DNA of 40,200 bases, taken from contig CALMIF010000237.1 in NCBI GenBank assembly GCA_937864045.1, forward strand, positions 1-40,200. Reading direction: 5' to 3'. The DNA is from an uncultured Aquabacterium sp. (GTDB taxonomy: Bacteria; Pseudomonadota; Gammaproteobacteria; Burkholderiales; Burkholderiaceae_C). Under the pieces are notes generated by a model that made no database searches, was not told the origin of the DNA, and worked only from the letters and a program-made list of their open reading frames with translations. Below are positions 8,843 to 17,650 of this stretch, piece by piece. Every line of letters starts with the position of its first letter. Within the stretch, counting starts at the first letter, position 1. Both the position numbers and the translations under genes were made by a program.

Positions 8843-9757
8843 ATGCGCCCCGCGCTGATCCCGCCGCTGCTGGCCATCGCCTGGGGCCTGAACTGGCCGG
8901 CGGTGAAGACCATGCTGACGGTGATTCCGCCGTTCTCGGCGCGCGCCCTGGGACTGGGGCTGGGGGTGGTCCTGCTGGTCGGCCTGGCCGTGCTGCGTCG
9001 CACCCCGCTGCTGCCGCAACGGGCGGCGTGGCCGGCGGTGCTGGTCGGCGGCCTGCTGACGGTGGCCGTGTTCAACATCTGCACCGCCTTCGCCCAGCTG
9101 ACCACCAGCACGGCGCGCGCAGCGGTGCTCACCTTCACCATGCCGCTGATGTCGGCCGGTCTGGCCTGGTGGCTGCTGGGCGACCGGCCCGACCGCCGCA
9201 GCCAGGTCGCCCTGGGCCTGGGCGCGCTGGGTGTGGCGATGCTGGCGGTGCCAGTTTTGCAGGCGCTGGCCAACGCCGCGAGCGGCGCGTCGCATGCGCC
9301 ACTCTGGGGCCTGCTGCTGCCGCTGGGCGCGGCCCTGGCCTGGGCCCTGGGCACGGTGGCCACCAAGCGCTGGCCGCCGCCGGGTGACCGCATCGTCATC
9401 ACCGCGTGGCAGCTGGGCATCGGGTCGGTGATCGCCGCCGTGGCGGCGCTGCTGGCCGGCGAGCATCTGCCTGCCGTGTGGCCGGTGCGGGTGCAGATCG
9501 CCCTGGCCTGGCATGTGCTGATCGCCACCGCCGTGGCCTATGTGCTGTGGTACCGGCTGCTGGCCTCGGCCAGCGCCACCGTGTCGTCGCTGACCACGCT
9601 GGCGGTGCCGGTGGTGGGCGTGCTCGGCGCCATGGCCGTGGTGGGCGAACGGCCGTCGGGCGCCGACTGGGCCGGCTTTGGCCTGGTGCTGGGCAGTGCG
9701 GCGCTGGCGCTGGTGCGCATCACGCCGACAACGGCTCAGGCGGCGTCAGGCCGGTAG
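8843..9757 (+). CDS. EamA/DMT superfamily transporter
   Basis: A 304-residue inner-membrane protein with about ten hydrophobic helices in two EamA repeats (about residues 1-135 and 150-290). The N-terminal [13 protein letters not shown] and the inner segment [19 protein letters not shown], with a repeat-like counterpart [17 protein letters not shown], are characteristic of the family. Members export amino acids, their derivatives or metabolites. The chosen ATG at 8843 lies just before the first helix; a longer reading of this frame would be shadow sequence of the opposite-strand P450. Its 3' end overlaps the TauD gene on the other strand by 22 bp. Substrate unknown. Confidence 0.87.
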   Translation: MRPALIPPLLAIAWGLNWPAVKTMLTVIPPFSARALGLGLGVVLLVGLAVLRRTPLLPQRAAWPAVLVGGLLTVAVFNICTAFAQLTTSTARAAVLTFTMPLMSAGLAWWLLGDRPDRRSQVALGLGALGVAMLAVPVLQALANAASGASHAPLWGLLLPLGAALAWALGTVATKRWPPPGDRIVITAWQLGIGSVIAAVAALLAGEHLPAVWPVRVQIALAWHVLIATAVAYVLWYRLLASASATVSSLTTLAVPVVGVLGAMAVVGERPSGADWAGFGLVLGSAALALVRITPTTAQAASGR

Positions 9758-10596
9758 AACGGCACGTCGCCCAGGATGGTGGCGCGGTGCATCACTCGGC
9801 GCGCCGGCAGGTAGTCGGCGGTGGCGTAGTGCTGGGTCAGGCGGTTGTCCCAGAAGGCCACGTCGCCCAGCTTCCAGCGCCAGCGCACGGTGAACTCGGG
9901 CTTGGCCAGATGGGCGAACAGCTGGCGCAGCACGGCGTCGCTCTCGGTGGCGCCCAGCTCGACGATGCGGGTGGTGAAGCCCTCGCTGACGAACAGGCCT
10001 TGGGCGCCGCTGACCGGGTGCGTGCGCACGACAGGGTGCAGGCGCGGCGGGTGGTCACTGCGGGCCTTGTCCCAGCGCAGCTTCTCCTCGGGCGTGCGGG
10101 CGAAGCGGTGGGCCGGAAAGCTCTTCAGGAAGTCGTGTTCCGCCGTCAGCCCGGCCAGCATGCGCCGGTACGGTGCCGACAGCGCCGCATAGGCGGCGAT
10201 GCCGCTGGCCCACAGCGTGTCGCCGCCGCTGGGCGGCAGCAGCTGCGCCGACAGGATCGCGCCCATCGCCGGCGCGGCCAGGAAGGTGACGTCGGTGTGC
10301 CAGTTGTCGTTGTCGGGCGGGTTGTTGTCGGACGTGTCCAGCACGATGATTTCCGGCACGCCCGGCGCCTGCGGGTAGACCGGGTGGATGTGCAGGTCGC
10401 CGAAGCGTGCGGCCAGCGCCCGCTGCTGCAGCGGCGCCAGCGACTGGCCTTCGAAGAACAGCACGTGGTGCTTCAGCAGTGCGGCCAGCAGGGTGTCGCG
10501 CTGAGCGTCGGTGACGCCATCGGACAGCTGCAGGCCGCTGACCAGGGCGCCGATGGCCGGGCCCAGGGGTTGGACGTGGAGCGCCGGTGTGCGCAT
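9736..10596 (-). CDS. tauD: TauD/TfdA family Fe(II)/2-oxoglutarate dioxygenase
   Basis: A 286-residue cytoplasmic dioxygenase very close in length and layout to taurine dioxygenase, which hydroxylates taurine and so releases sulfite. The facial triad is complete: H100 and D102 in NWHTDVTF, and H256 in [10 protein letters not shown]267 and R271 match the 2-oxoglutarate-binding arginines. All lie one position after their TauD counterparts, so the fold should be unaltered. The ending [10 protein letters not shown] is also TauD-like. No tauABC transporter genes are nearby, so the substrate could be another sulfonate or an unrelated carboxylate. It starts 23 bp after the CobW-type GTPase gene in the same operon. 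Confidence 0.85.
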   Translation of the reverse strand: MRTPALHVQPLGPAIGALVSGLQLSDGVTDAQRDTLLAALLKHHVLFFEGQSLAPLQQRALAARFGDLHIHPVYPQAPGVPEIIVLDTSDNNPPDNDNWHTDVTFLAAPAMGAILSAQLLPPSGGDTLWASGIAAYAALSAPYRRMLAGLTAEHDFLKSFPAHRFARTPEEKLRWDKARSDHPPRLHPVVRTHPVSGAQGLFVSEGFTTRIVELGATESDAVLRQLFAHLAKPEFTVRWRWKLGDVAFWDNRLTQHYATADYLPARRVMHRATILGDVPFYRPDAA

Positions 10597-10619
10597 CGTC
10601 GTGTCTCCTTCTGTTGTTG

Positions 10620-11568
<949 letters not shown>

Positions 11569-11591
<23 letters not shown>

Positions 11592-13236
11592 GGCCGCTCA
11601 GCACCGTGCCCCAGACCGGGATGTCCTTCAGCGCCATCGGGTCGACGGCGAACGGGTCGTCGCCCAGCACCGCGAAGTCGGCGCGCTTGCCGACCTCGAT
11701 GCTGCCGATCTCGTGGTCCAGCTTCAGCGTCCAGGCCGGGCCCAGGGTGATGGCGTGCAGCGCCTCGTCCACCCGCAGCCGCTGGCTGGCGCCCAGCACC
11801 CGGCCCGACGGCGTGATGCGGTTGACCGCGCACCAGGCGGTGAACAGCGGCGCCAGCGGCGTCACCGGCGCGTCGCTGTGGATGGCCAGGCGCACACCGG
11901 CGTCCAGCGCGGCGCGGCAGTCGTCCAGCCGGTGGGCGCGGTCGGGGCCCATCGTCATGTCGTGGTGCTGGTCGCCCCAGTACCACAGGTGGTTGGCGAA
12001 CAGGTTGGCGCACAGCCCCAGCTGCGCCATGCGGTCGAACATGGGCCGGTCGATCATCTGGCCGTGCTGCAGTGTGTGGCGGTGGTCGGGCCGGGGCGCG
12101 CGGGCCAGCACGCGCTCCACGGCGTCGATGGCGGCCAGGCTGGCCTCGTCGCCGTTGGTGTGGCTGTGGATGGTCAGCCCGGCGCGGTGGTAGACCTCGA
12201 AGTCGGCCTCGTACTGCGACGGCGCCGTGACCCAGATGCCGTTCGGCGCGCCGTTCACATAGCCCGGCCAGCGCAGCCGCGCCGAGTAGCCCTGGATCGA
12301 GCCGTCGAGCATCATCTTCACCAGGCCGAAGCGCAGGCGGTCGGTGCTGGTCGGGATCAGGCCGCGCACATGCTCGGCACCCGCCGCCGCGCCGTGCGTG
12401 CCGTGGAAGGCCTGGAAGGCCGGCAGGATGCGCACCGGGAAATCGTCGTCGTCGGTGTTGCGCCTCAGCACCGCCAGCTCGGCCTCGCCCAGGCGGTTCA
12501 CCAGGTCGGTGGCGGTGGTCACGCCCTGCAACTTGCAGATGGCGCCGAAGGCCCGCAGGCCGGCATCGTCCAGCGGCGCCAGCAGGCCGGCGTTGCCAAC
12601 ATGCTTGAGCACCAGGTACATCGCGGCCGGCTCCTGCAGCTCGCCGGTGGGCTGTCCCGCCAGCGGGCCGCGGTCGAACTTGACCACGCCCTCGACCTCG
12701 CAGTCGCCATCCACCCCGGCGGCCGCCAGCATCGCGCTGCTGGCGTTCAGCAAGTGGCCGTTGGCGTGGGCCACCACGATGCGCCGCGTGCCGTTGCCCA
12801 CGCGGTCCAGGTGCTCAACCGTCATGCGCTCGCCGCCGAAGTAGATCGGATCGAAGCCCCAGACCACCAGCGGCGCATCGGCCGGCTGGCCGGCAGCCGC
12901 CATCTGCGCGTCGATCTCGCTGAGCCGCGCCACCGCGGCATCCATGCTGCGCACGCCGGGCCACACCTTGCCCTGCGGATCTCGCCGGTCGAACCAGCCC
13001 AGGTAGGGCCGGTCCCACATGCCGCCTTCCTTCAGGTGGCAATGGCCCTCGACGAAGCCGGGCAGCAGCACCTTGTCGGCAAACCGCGTGTCCAGCTCGA
13101 ACGCGCCCCAGGCGGCCATGCGGTCCAGGTCGCCCACGGCCAGGATGCGGCCGTCACGCACCGCCACGTGGGTGGCGGCGGGCTGGGCCGGGTTCATCGT
13201 GACGATGCGCTTGGCCTGGTAGACGGTGGTGGACAT
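11569..13236 (-). CDS. Amidohydrolase family protein (YtcJ type)
   Basis: A 555-residue metal-dependent amidohydrolase. The N-terminal beta-sandwich begins STTVYQAKRIVTMNP. The first metal motif is GFVEGHCHL (about residues 59-67), and further ligands appear in LTIHSHTNGDEA, LQHGQMIDRP and the catalytic-Asp motif AIHSDAPV. It ends with the usual IGSIEVGKRADFAVLGDDP. YtcJ-like enzymes hydrolyse N-formimino or N-acyl amide substrates, but most members are uncharacterised. The ATG at 13236 fits the family; an in-frame ATG at 13290 would add 18 poorly conserved residues. A TAAATT-like -10 box lies near 13270. It is the first gene of the operon with the CobW protein and the TauD homologue, so metallation of this enzyme by CobW is a plausible link. 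Confidence 0.87.
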
Positions 13237-13345
13237 GGCGGGCGACAGGGCAGGTGGGCAGGGCACCCAATTTAGCCCACCACCAGGCATGGGCTTGTCG
13301 CGGCGGGGCCAGGGTCAGGCGGCCCGGCCGGGCGCGCCGGCGGCG

Positions 13346-15163
13346 TCACCCGACCTGCTTCAGCGCCACCACCACCGGCGCCGCCACCTCCACCCGGTTG
13401 CGTCCCTTCTCCTTGGCGACGTACAGCGCCGCGTCGGCGGCGCGGACCAGGGTGGCGGCGTCGGTGCCGCAGCCGGGGGCGGTGGCCAGGCCGACGGTGA
13501 AGGTGACGGTCTCGCCGGGCAGCGGGGCGTCGCCGGCGTCGTCGGCCAGCTGGCGCAGGGCGCGCTCGAAGCGGGCGGCGGCATCGGGTGCGGACATGCC
13601 CGGCAGCAGGCACATGAACTCGTCGCCGCCGTAGCGGCAGGCCAGGTCGCTGGCACGGATGGCGCGGCCCAGGGCCTGGGCCACGGTGCGCAGCACCTGG
13701 TCCCCGGCATCGTGGCCGTCGCTGTCGTTGAAATGCTTGAAGTGGTCGACGTCGATCACCGCCACCGTCAGCGGCTGGCCGGTGCGCAGGCAGCGCGCCA
13801 GCTCTCGCGGCAGGGTCTCGTCGAACAGGCGACGGTTGGGCAGGCCGGTCAGCACGTCGCGCAGGGCCTGCTCGCGCAGCGTGTCGCGCAGGCGCAGGTT
13901 CGACAGGCCCAGCTTCACCACCTCGCCGAACACCTCCACCCGCTGCTGCACCGATGCGCCGAAGGCCGCCTCGTCGCCGCCACCGTGCAGGTGCAGCACG
14001 CCCAGCAGTTCACCATCGACGGACAGCGGCGTGCACAGCGTGGCGCTGGCCGCATCCGTCGGCAGGTCGGCCGCCTGGTGCGTGCAGTGCACGCCTTGCT
14101 GTGGCAACTGCAGATGCGGCCCGCCGCGGCGGATGGCCCAGCACTCGCCGCGGTGGTCGCTGGCGTGCAGGCCGCCGGTGACGCCCCAGGCGCCCACGAC
14201 CAGCATCGTGTCGCCCTCGCCCGCCACGGCAAAGCCGCCGCCGATGTCGGCGAACAACCGCGCCGCCGCGGTGCGGATGACGTCGAACGCCTCGTCCTCG
14301 GTGCGGGCCGACTGCAGCAGCTCGTTCAGCTCGGCGATCAGCGCCATGTCCGACTTGTGGCGCTCCAGGTCGGCCACCATCGCCGTCAGCCGCGCATTGG
14401 CGGCGCGCAGCTCGGCTTCGCTGTCGGCCAGTGCCTGGGCCGATGCCTGCAGACTGCGCGTGCGCTCGCCGGCCTCGCGCTCGTCGCGCTGGAAGGCCGA
14501 TGCGATCTCGCCGATCTCGTCGCGCCGGCGCGCCTCGGCCAGCGGCGCAGTGTCGGCCAGGCCCGACGCGCCATGGCCGATGCGCCGGGCGATCGCCGTC
14601 AGCGGCCGGGTCAGCGTGACGAAAGACAGCACGCCCAGGGCCAGCGCCACCGTCACGCCGCGCCACACGTTCACGCCCATGTCGCGCCAGGTGCCCTGCA
14701 GGAAGCGCTCGACCCGCGGCGCCTGGGCGGTCACCACCGTCAGTTCGCCCACATGCTTGTGCGCGGCGCCGAAGCTCAGCGGCAGGCTGTAGGACTGCGT
14801 GGGCGCGATGAAGCGGGTCCACCAGGCGTCTGCGCCGGTCGCGGCGGCGGCGTCGTGCCGACCCTGCGCCAGCGTCTCGCCGAAGTCGCTGACCAGCCGG
14901 GCGCTTTGCACCGGCACATACGACAGCGCCCCCTGCACCACCACCTGGGCCGCCTGGGTGTTGAGGTTGTTGCAGGCCTGCGCCGCCGGCTCGCGCATCA
15001 CCGCCAGCATCTGCAGGATCTCGCGCCGCTCGGCCGCCACCGACGCGCGGTCGTCGTCGCCCACCTGCAGCACGCTGAAGCCCAGGCCGATGGTCACGCC
15101 CAGCACGGCGGCCAGCAGCGCATGGCGGATCGCCAGCCGGCCGATGCCGGTGCGCCGGTTCAT
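13346..15163 (-). CDS. Transmembrane HAMP-GAF-GGDEF diguanylate cyclase
   Basis: A 605-residue inner-membrane c-di-GMP synthase. A first helix at about residues 11-32 and a second at about 160-180 enclose a periplasmic sensor of some 125 residues. A HAMP segment follows (TRPLTAIARRIGHG, then DEIGEIASAF), then a coiled coil to about 265, a GAF domain at about 270-415, and a GGDEF domain with DVLTGLPNRRLFDE, inhibitory-site RASD at 503-506 and active-site GGDEF at 512-516. Catalytic and product-inhibition sites are intact. The ATG at 15163 overlaps the stop of the upstream binding-protein gene (ATGA), which fixes the start and indicates translational coupling. The periplasmic domain is therefore expected to read the state of that binding protein. 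Confidence 0.9.
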   Translation of the reverse strand: MNRRTGIGRLAIRHALLAAVLGVTIGLGFSVLQVGDDDRASVAAERREILQMLAVMREPAAQACNNLNTQAAQVVVQGALSYVPVQSARLVSDFGETLAQGRHDAAAATGADAWWTRFIAPTQSYSLPLSFGAAHKHVGELTVVTAQAPRVERFLQGTWRDMGVNVWRGVTVALALGVLSFVTLTRPLTAIARRIGHGASGLADTAPLAEARRRDEIGEIASAFQRDEREAGERTRSLQASAQALADSEAELRAANARLTAMVADLERHKSDMALIAELNELLQSARTEDEAFDVIRTAAARLFADIGGGFAVAGEGDTMLVVGAWGVTGGLHASDHRGECWAIRRGGPHLQLPQQGVHCTHQAADLPTDAASATLCTPLSVDGELLGVLHLHGGGDEAAFGASVQQRVEVFGEVVKLGLSNLRLRDTLREQALRDVLTGLPNRRLFDETLPRELARCLRTGQPLTVAVIDVDHFKHFNDSDGHDAGDQVLRTVAQALGRAIRASDLACRYGGDEFMCLLPGMSAPDAAARFERALRQLADDAGDAPLPGETVTFTVGLATAPGCGTDAATLVRAADAALYVAKEKGRNRVEVAAPVVVALKQVG

Positions 15164-15966
15164 GGCCGCCGCGCCGCCGGCTGGCGGTTCTGCCACTGCA
15201 GCAGCGCCTCTTCCAGCAGGCGCTGCGCCAGGCCGTCACGGCGGGCGGCTTCCAGGCCGGCGTTCATCGCCTCCAGCAGCGCCGCGCAGGGGCTGCGGCG
15301 CGAAAAGCCGTGGTGGATGAAGCCTTCGTTCACCAGCCTGGGCAGTGGCGTGATGCGCTCGGCCAGGCCCATCTGCAGCAGCCGGGCGCGGCCGGTGTAG
15401 AGGCCGGTCACCACGTAGTCGATGCGCCCGGCGGCCAGCTTCTGGAAGTTCACGCTCAGGCGGTCGGCGTCTTCCAAGGTCAGCGACTGCGCGGCCAGCT
15501 TGTCGAAGGCGTCGCCGAAGCGGTCGCCGGCCGTGCGCCTGCCAGTCTTGCCGACCAAGTCCTGCGGCTGCTCGAACTTCAGCGGCCGGGCCCGGGCGTT
15601 GAACACCGCCATCGGGTTGGGAAAGGCCGGCGCCCGCGTGAACACCAGGTAGGCCTCGCGCTCGGGCGTGGGCTTCAGGCTCACCACCAGGTCGATCTGG
15701 GCATGCTCGGCCGACTTCAGCACCCGCGGCCAGGGGCCGATGTGGCGCGCCTCCCAGGCCACGCCCAGCTGGTCGAGGATGCGCCCGGTCAGCGCCACGC
15801 TGGCACCGACGATGCGCTCGCCCTCGGCCCAGTGGTAGGGCGGGTAGTCGGGGTTGGCCGAGAAGACGACGCGGCTGCACTGGGCGGCGGCCGGGGCCGG
15901 CAGCAGGCCTGCCATCACCGCCAGGGTGGTCAGCAGGACACCGGACTGCAACAGCCTGGATCGCAT
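15160..15966 (-). CDS. Periplasmic solute-binding protein, family 3 type
   Basis: A 268-residue exported protein resembling amino-acid-binding proteins of ABC importers (SBP_bac_3). The signal peptide MRSRLLQSGVLL... ends at about residue 28 (PAPAAAQ). The mature start, VVFSANPDYPPYHWAEG, is the classical first strand of the family, and VGASVALTGRIL and DLVVSLKPTPEREAYLVF follow. The ATG at 15966 is preferred over the one at 15972, because the GAGGGGG ribosome-binding site directly abuts the latter and sits six bases before the former. No permease or ATPase gene is adjacent; the next gene is a membrane diguanylate cyclase overlapping by 4 bp. A sensory rather than transport role is inferred. 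Ligand unknown, amino acid or related cation most likely. Confidence 0.85.
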   Translation of the reverse strand: MRSRLLQSGVLLTTLAVMAGLLPAPAAAQCSRVVFSANPDYPPYHWAEGERIVGASVALTGRILDQLGVAWEARHIGPWPRVLKSAEHAQIDLVVSLKPTPEREAYLVFTRAPAFPNPMAVFNARARPLKFEQPQDLVGKTGRRTAGDRFGDAFDKLAAQSLTLEDADRLSVNFQKLAAGRIDYVVTGLYTGRARLLQMGLAERITPLPRLVNEGFIHHGFSRRSPCAALLEAMNAGLEAARRDGLAQRLLEEALLQWQNRQPAARRP

Positions 15967-15972
15967 GGCCAT

Positions 15973-15979
15973 CCCCCTC
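15973..15979 (-). promoter_or_regulatory. Ribosome-binding site that decides the binding-protein start
   Basis: On the minus strand GAGGGGG lies immediately before ATG GCC ATG. The first ATG has no spacer at all, while the second (15966) has six bases, the usual optimum. The protein therefore probably begins MRSRLL. Confidence 0.6.
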
Positions 15980-16138
15980 GGGTGATCGCGTGCGGATGCG
16001 CGCCTGACGATCCTGCGCCTGCGCCTCGGCGGTCAGCAGTGGAAATGGCGGGGGTAGGCGACGCAGATCAAGGGTTGCGTGGGCGGGCCGCTGTGGTGGC
16101 GATGCCGGCTGATGTGGTCGCTGACACCCCGTGTGCTA

Positions 16139-16164
16139 CCATTGTGCTTCCAAAGCAAGATTGG
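16139..16164. promoter_or_regulatory. Putative mazEF operator
   Basis: An imperfect inverted repeat directly before mazE: the inner perfect arms TGCTT/AAGCA are centred on CCA, with outer CCA/TTGG. A TACCAT hexamer at 16137-16142 could be a -10 box overlapped by it. MazE-type antitoxins repress their own operon by binding palindromes at this position, so autoregulation is inferred. The -35 region is weak. Confidence 0.35.
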
Positions 16165-16167
16165 AGC

Positions 16168-16422
16168 ATGGCCGTGGAAGTGGCGATCCGCAAGATGGGC
16201 AACTCGCAGGGGGTGCTGATCCCGAAGCCCATCCTGGCCCAGGTGGGGCTGGAGGGAACGGCCGATCTGCAGGTGCGTGACGGCGTGATCGAAATCCGCC
16301 CCGTGCGCCGCAACCCGCGCGAGGGCTGGGCTGACGACGCACGCAGGATCGCCGAGCAGCAGGATGACGGCTTGGCCTGGCCGGAATTCGCCAACGACGG
16401 CGACGACCAGCTGGTCTGGTGA
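16168..16422 (+). CDS. mazE: MazE-type antitoxin
   Basis: An 84-residue antitoxin. Residues 1-45 form the AbrB/MazE swapped-hairpin DNA-binding domain (VEVAIRKMGNSQGVLIPKPIL). The C-terminal half is acidic and rich in Trp, Asp and Glu (DDGLAWPEFANDGDDQ), as expected for the flexible tail that wraps the toxin. GGAG four bases upstream is a weak ribosome-binding site. The stop overlaps the toxin start (TGATG). The family neutralises a MazF RNase and represses the operon together with it. The gene pair lies on the plus strand between two minus-strand operons. Confidence 0.88.
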   Translation: MAVEVAIRKMGNSQGVLIPKPILAQVGLEGTADLQVRDGVIEIRPVRRNPREGWADDARRIAEQQDDGLAWPEFANDGDDQLVW

Positions 16423-16739
16423 TGAAAACGGGCGAGATCTGGCTGGCCCAACTCGATCCGACCGTGGGCAGCGAGATCCAGAAGACACGGCCCTGTGTCG
16501 TGATCTCGCCCGACGACATGAACGCGCATCTGCGCACCGTCATCGTGGCGCCGATGACCTCCGGCTCGAGACCCGCTGGCTTCCGCATCCCGCTGACATT
16601 CCAGGGCAAGCAGGGGCTGATCCTGCTGGATCAGATCCGCACGCTCGACCGCGCACGCCTGGTGAAGCGCCTGGGTGCCTTGCGGCCGGTGACGCTGGCC
16701 GCCACGCTGCAGACCTTGCAGGCCATGTTTGCGCCGTGA
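16422..16739 (+). CDS. mazF: MazF/PemK-type endoribonuclease toxin
   Basis: A 105-residue toxin of the MazF/PemK family, ribosome-independent mRNA interferases that cut at short motifs. Hallmarks are the N-terminal GEIWLAQLDPTVGSEIQKTRP (residues 4-24), whose Arg is the conserved catalytic residue, the following CVVIS strand, and the APMTS segment (44-48) with the conserved Thr/Ser. Length is normal and nothing suggests inactivation. The ATG overlaps the antitoxin stop by one base, so antitoxin and toxin are translated in a coupled way. An HNH-like gene begins 32 bp downstream. The cleavage motif cannot be deduced. Confidence 0.9.
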   Translation: MKTGEIWLAQLDPTVGSEIQKTRPCVVISPDDMNAHLRTVIVAPMTSGSRPAGFRIPLTFQGKQGLILLDQIRTLDRARLVKRLGALRPVTLAATLQTLQAMFAP

Positions 16740-16771
16740 CAAGCTGCGGCGAGGATCGAGCGGAAAACGCG

Positions 16772-17119
16772 ATGAAAACGACATTGGAAGCCTCCATCGC
16801 CGAGTGCGAGGTCTACATCCGAGATGTGAGCGCCCAGCGCGCGTTTCAGTTGCTTGTGGACAGCTTCTGCGCCAGTGCCGGGTTCGAAGCACGACCTCAC
16901 CCGCACGGGTACTTGAAGCGGGACGTTTCGATCTACTGCGAAGGTGAGCGGTTCATCCATGTGCACCACTTGACGCCGCTGGCAGCGAAGGAGGGTCAGG
17001 TGGACGAACTCGATCCTGTGCGGGATTTGCGGCCTGTCTGTCCCAACCGCCATGCCATGCTGCATCAGACGGAACCGCCGCAGACAATCGATGGACTGCG
17101 GCAGCGACTCCGCCCTTGA
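16772..17119 (+). CDS. Small HNH-type nuclease domain protein with a degenerate zinc site
   Basis: A 115-residue protein whose C-terminal half matches HNH endonucleases of the McrA-like type: FIHVHHLTPL (61-70), a VDELDPVRDLRPV stretch and VCPNRHAML (89-97). These supply the first His pair (H65, H66), N92 and H94. In usual members a structural zinc is held by two CxxC pairs. Here the first is CASA (C33, A36) and the second CPNR (C90, R93), so each pair has lost one Cys. There is no obvious N-terminal domain. The ATG at 16772 follows mazF by 32 bp on the same strand. It could be a diverged nuclease, a DNA-binding relic or a decaying gene. Confidence 0.6.
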   Translation: MKTTLEASIAECEVYIRDVSAQRAFQLLVDSFCASAGFEARPHPHGYLKRDVSIYCEGERFIHVHHLTPLAAKEGQVDELDPVRDLRPVCPNRHAMLHQTEPPQTIDGLRQRLRP

Positions 17120-17159
17120 GAGCGCAGCTTGAAGACGCAGGAGGGCGGCGGCGGCGGGT

Positions 17160-17636
17160 TCAGCTCGCGACGCCTGGGTTGGTCAGCATTCCCGCCGCCT
17201 TCAGGATCCCCGCCCGAATCCGCGGATACGTCCCGCACCGGCACAGGTGCCCGTTCATCGCCGCGTCGATGTCGGCGTCGGTCGGTTTCGGCGTCGCCTT
17301 CAGCAGCGCCGCGGCGGCCACCAGCTGGCCGCTCTGGCAGTAGCCGCACTGCACCACGTCCAGTTCGGTCCAGGCGCGGCGCAGGGCGGTGATCTGCGGG
17401 CCCTGCAGGCCCTCGATGGTCTCGACGCCGCGTTCGCCCACGGCCGACAGCGGCGTCATGCAGCTGCGGGTGGGCTGGCCGTCGATCTGCACCGTGCAGG
17501 CGCCGCACAGCGCCATGCCGCAGCCGAACTTGGTGCCGGTCAGCTGCAGCTCGCCGCGCAGCACCCACAGCAGCGGGGTCTCGGGGGTGGCGTTGACGGC
17601 GGTGGTCTTGCCGTTCACGCGCAGAGGCGTCGTCAT
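17160..17636 (-). CDS. iorA: [2Fe-2S] subunit of molybdenum hydroxylase (isoquinoline 1-oxidoreductase alpha type)
   Basis: A 158-residue iron-sulfur electron-transfer subunit. The plant-type ferredoxin cluster uses C39, C44, C47 and C59 (GCGMALCGAC and SC). The second, helical-domain cluster uses C97, C100, C132 and C134 (CGYC and CRCG), as in CoxS/IorA proteins. It passes electrons from the molybdenum site of the large subunit to an external acceptor. A good ribosome-binding site (GGAGA) precedes the ATG at 17636, which lies 14 bp after the stop of the large-subunit gene. The order large-then-small is inverted relative to the classical iorAB. There is no FAD subunit, consistent with the two-subunit IorAB class. 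Confidence 0.88.
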   Translation of the reverse strand: MTTPLRVNGKTTAVNATPETPLLWVLRGELQLTGTKFGCGMALCGACTVQIDGQPTRSCMTPLSAVGERGVETIEGLQGPQITALRRAWTELDVVQCGYCQSGQLVAAAALLKATPKPTDADIDAAMNGHLCRCGTYPRIRAGILKAAGMLTNPGVAS

Positions 17637-17650
17637 CAGATTCTCCGGGG

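Noticed and set aside
8810..9514. N-terminal extension of the P450 frame to 617 residues
   Set aside because: The extra 235 codons are the antisense of the EamA transporter and have no P450 or membrane features; the proline hinge marks the real N-terminus.
16870..16900. tRNA-like GGGTTCGAA T-loop
   Set aside because: No pairing T-stem, no acceptor or anticodon arm; it lies inside the coding sequence of the HNH-like protein.
16840..16960. Frameshift in the HNH-like gene as the cause of the missing Cys residues
   Set aside because: The other two frames give no CxxC or HNH sequence, while the chosen frame keeps CASAGFE and the whole VHHL...CPNRH block in register.
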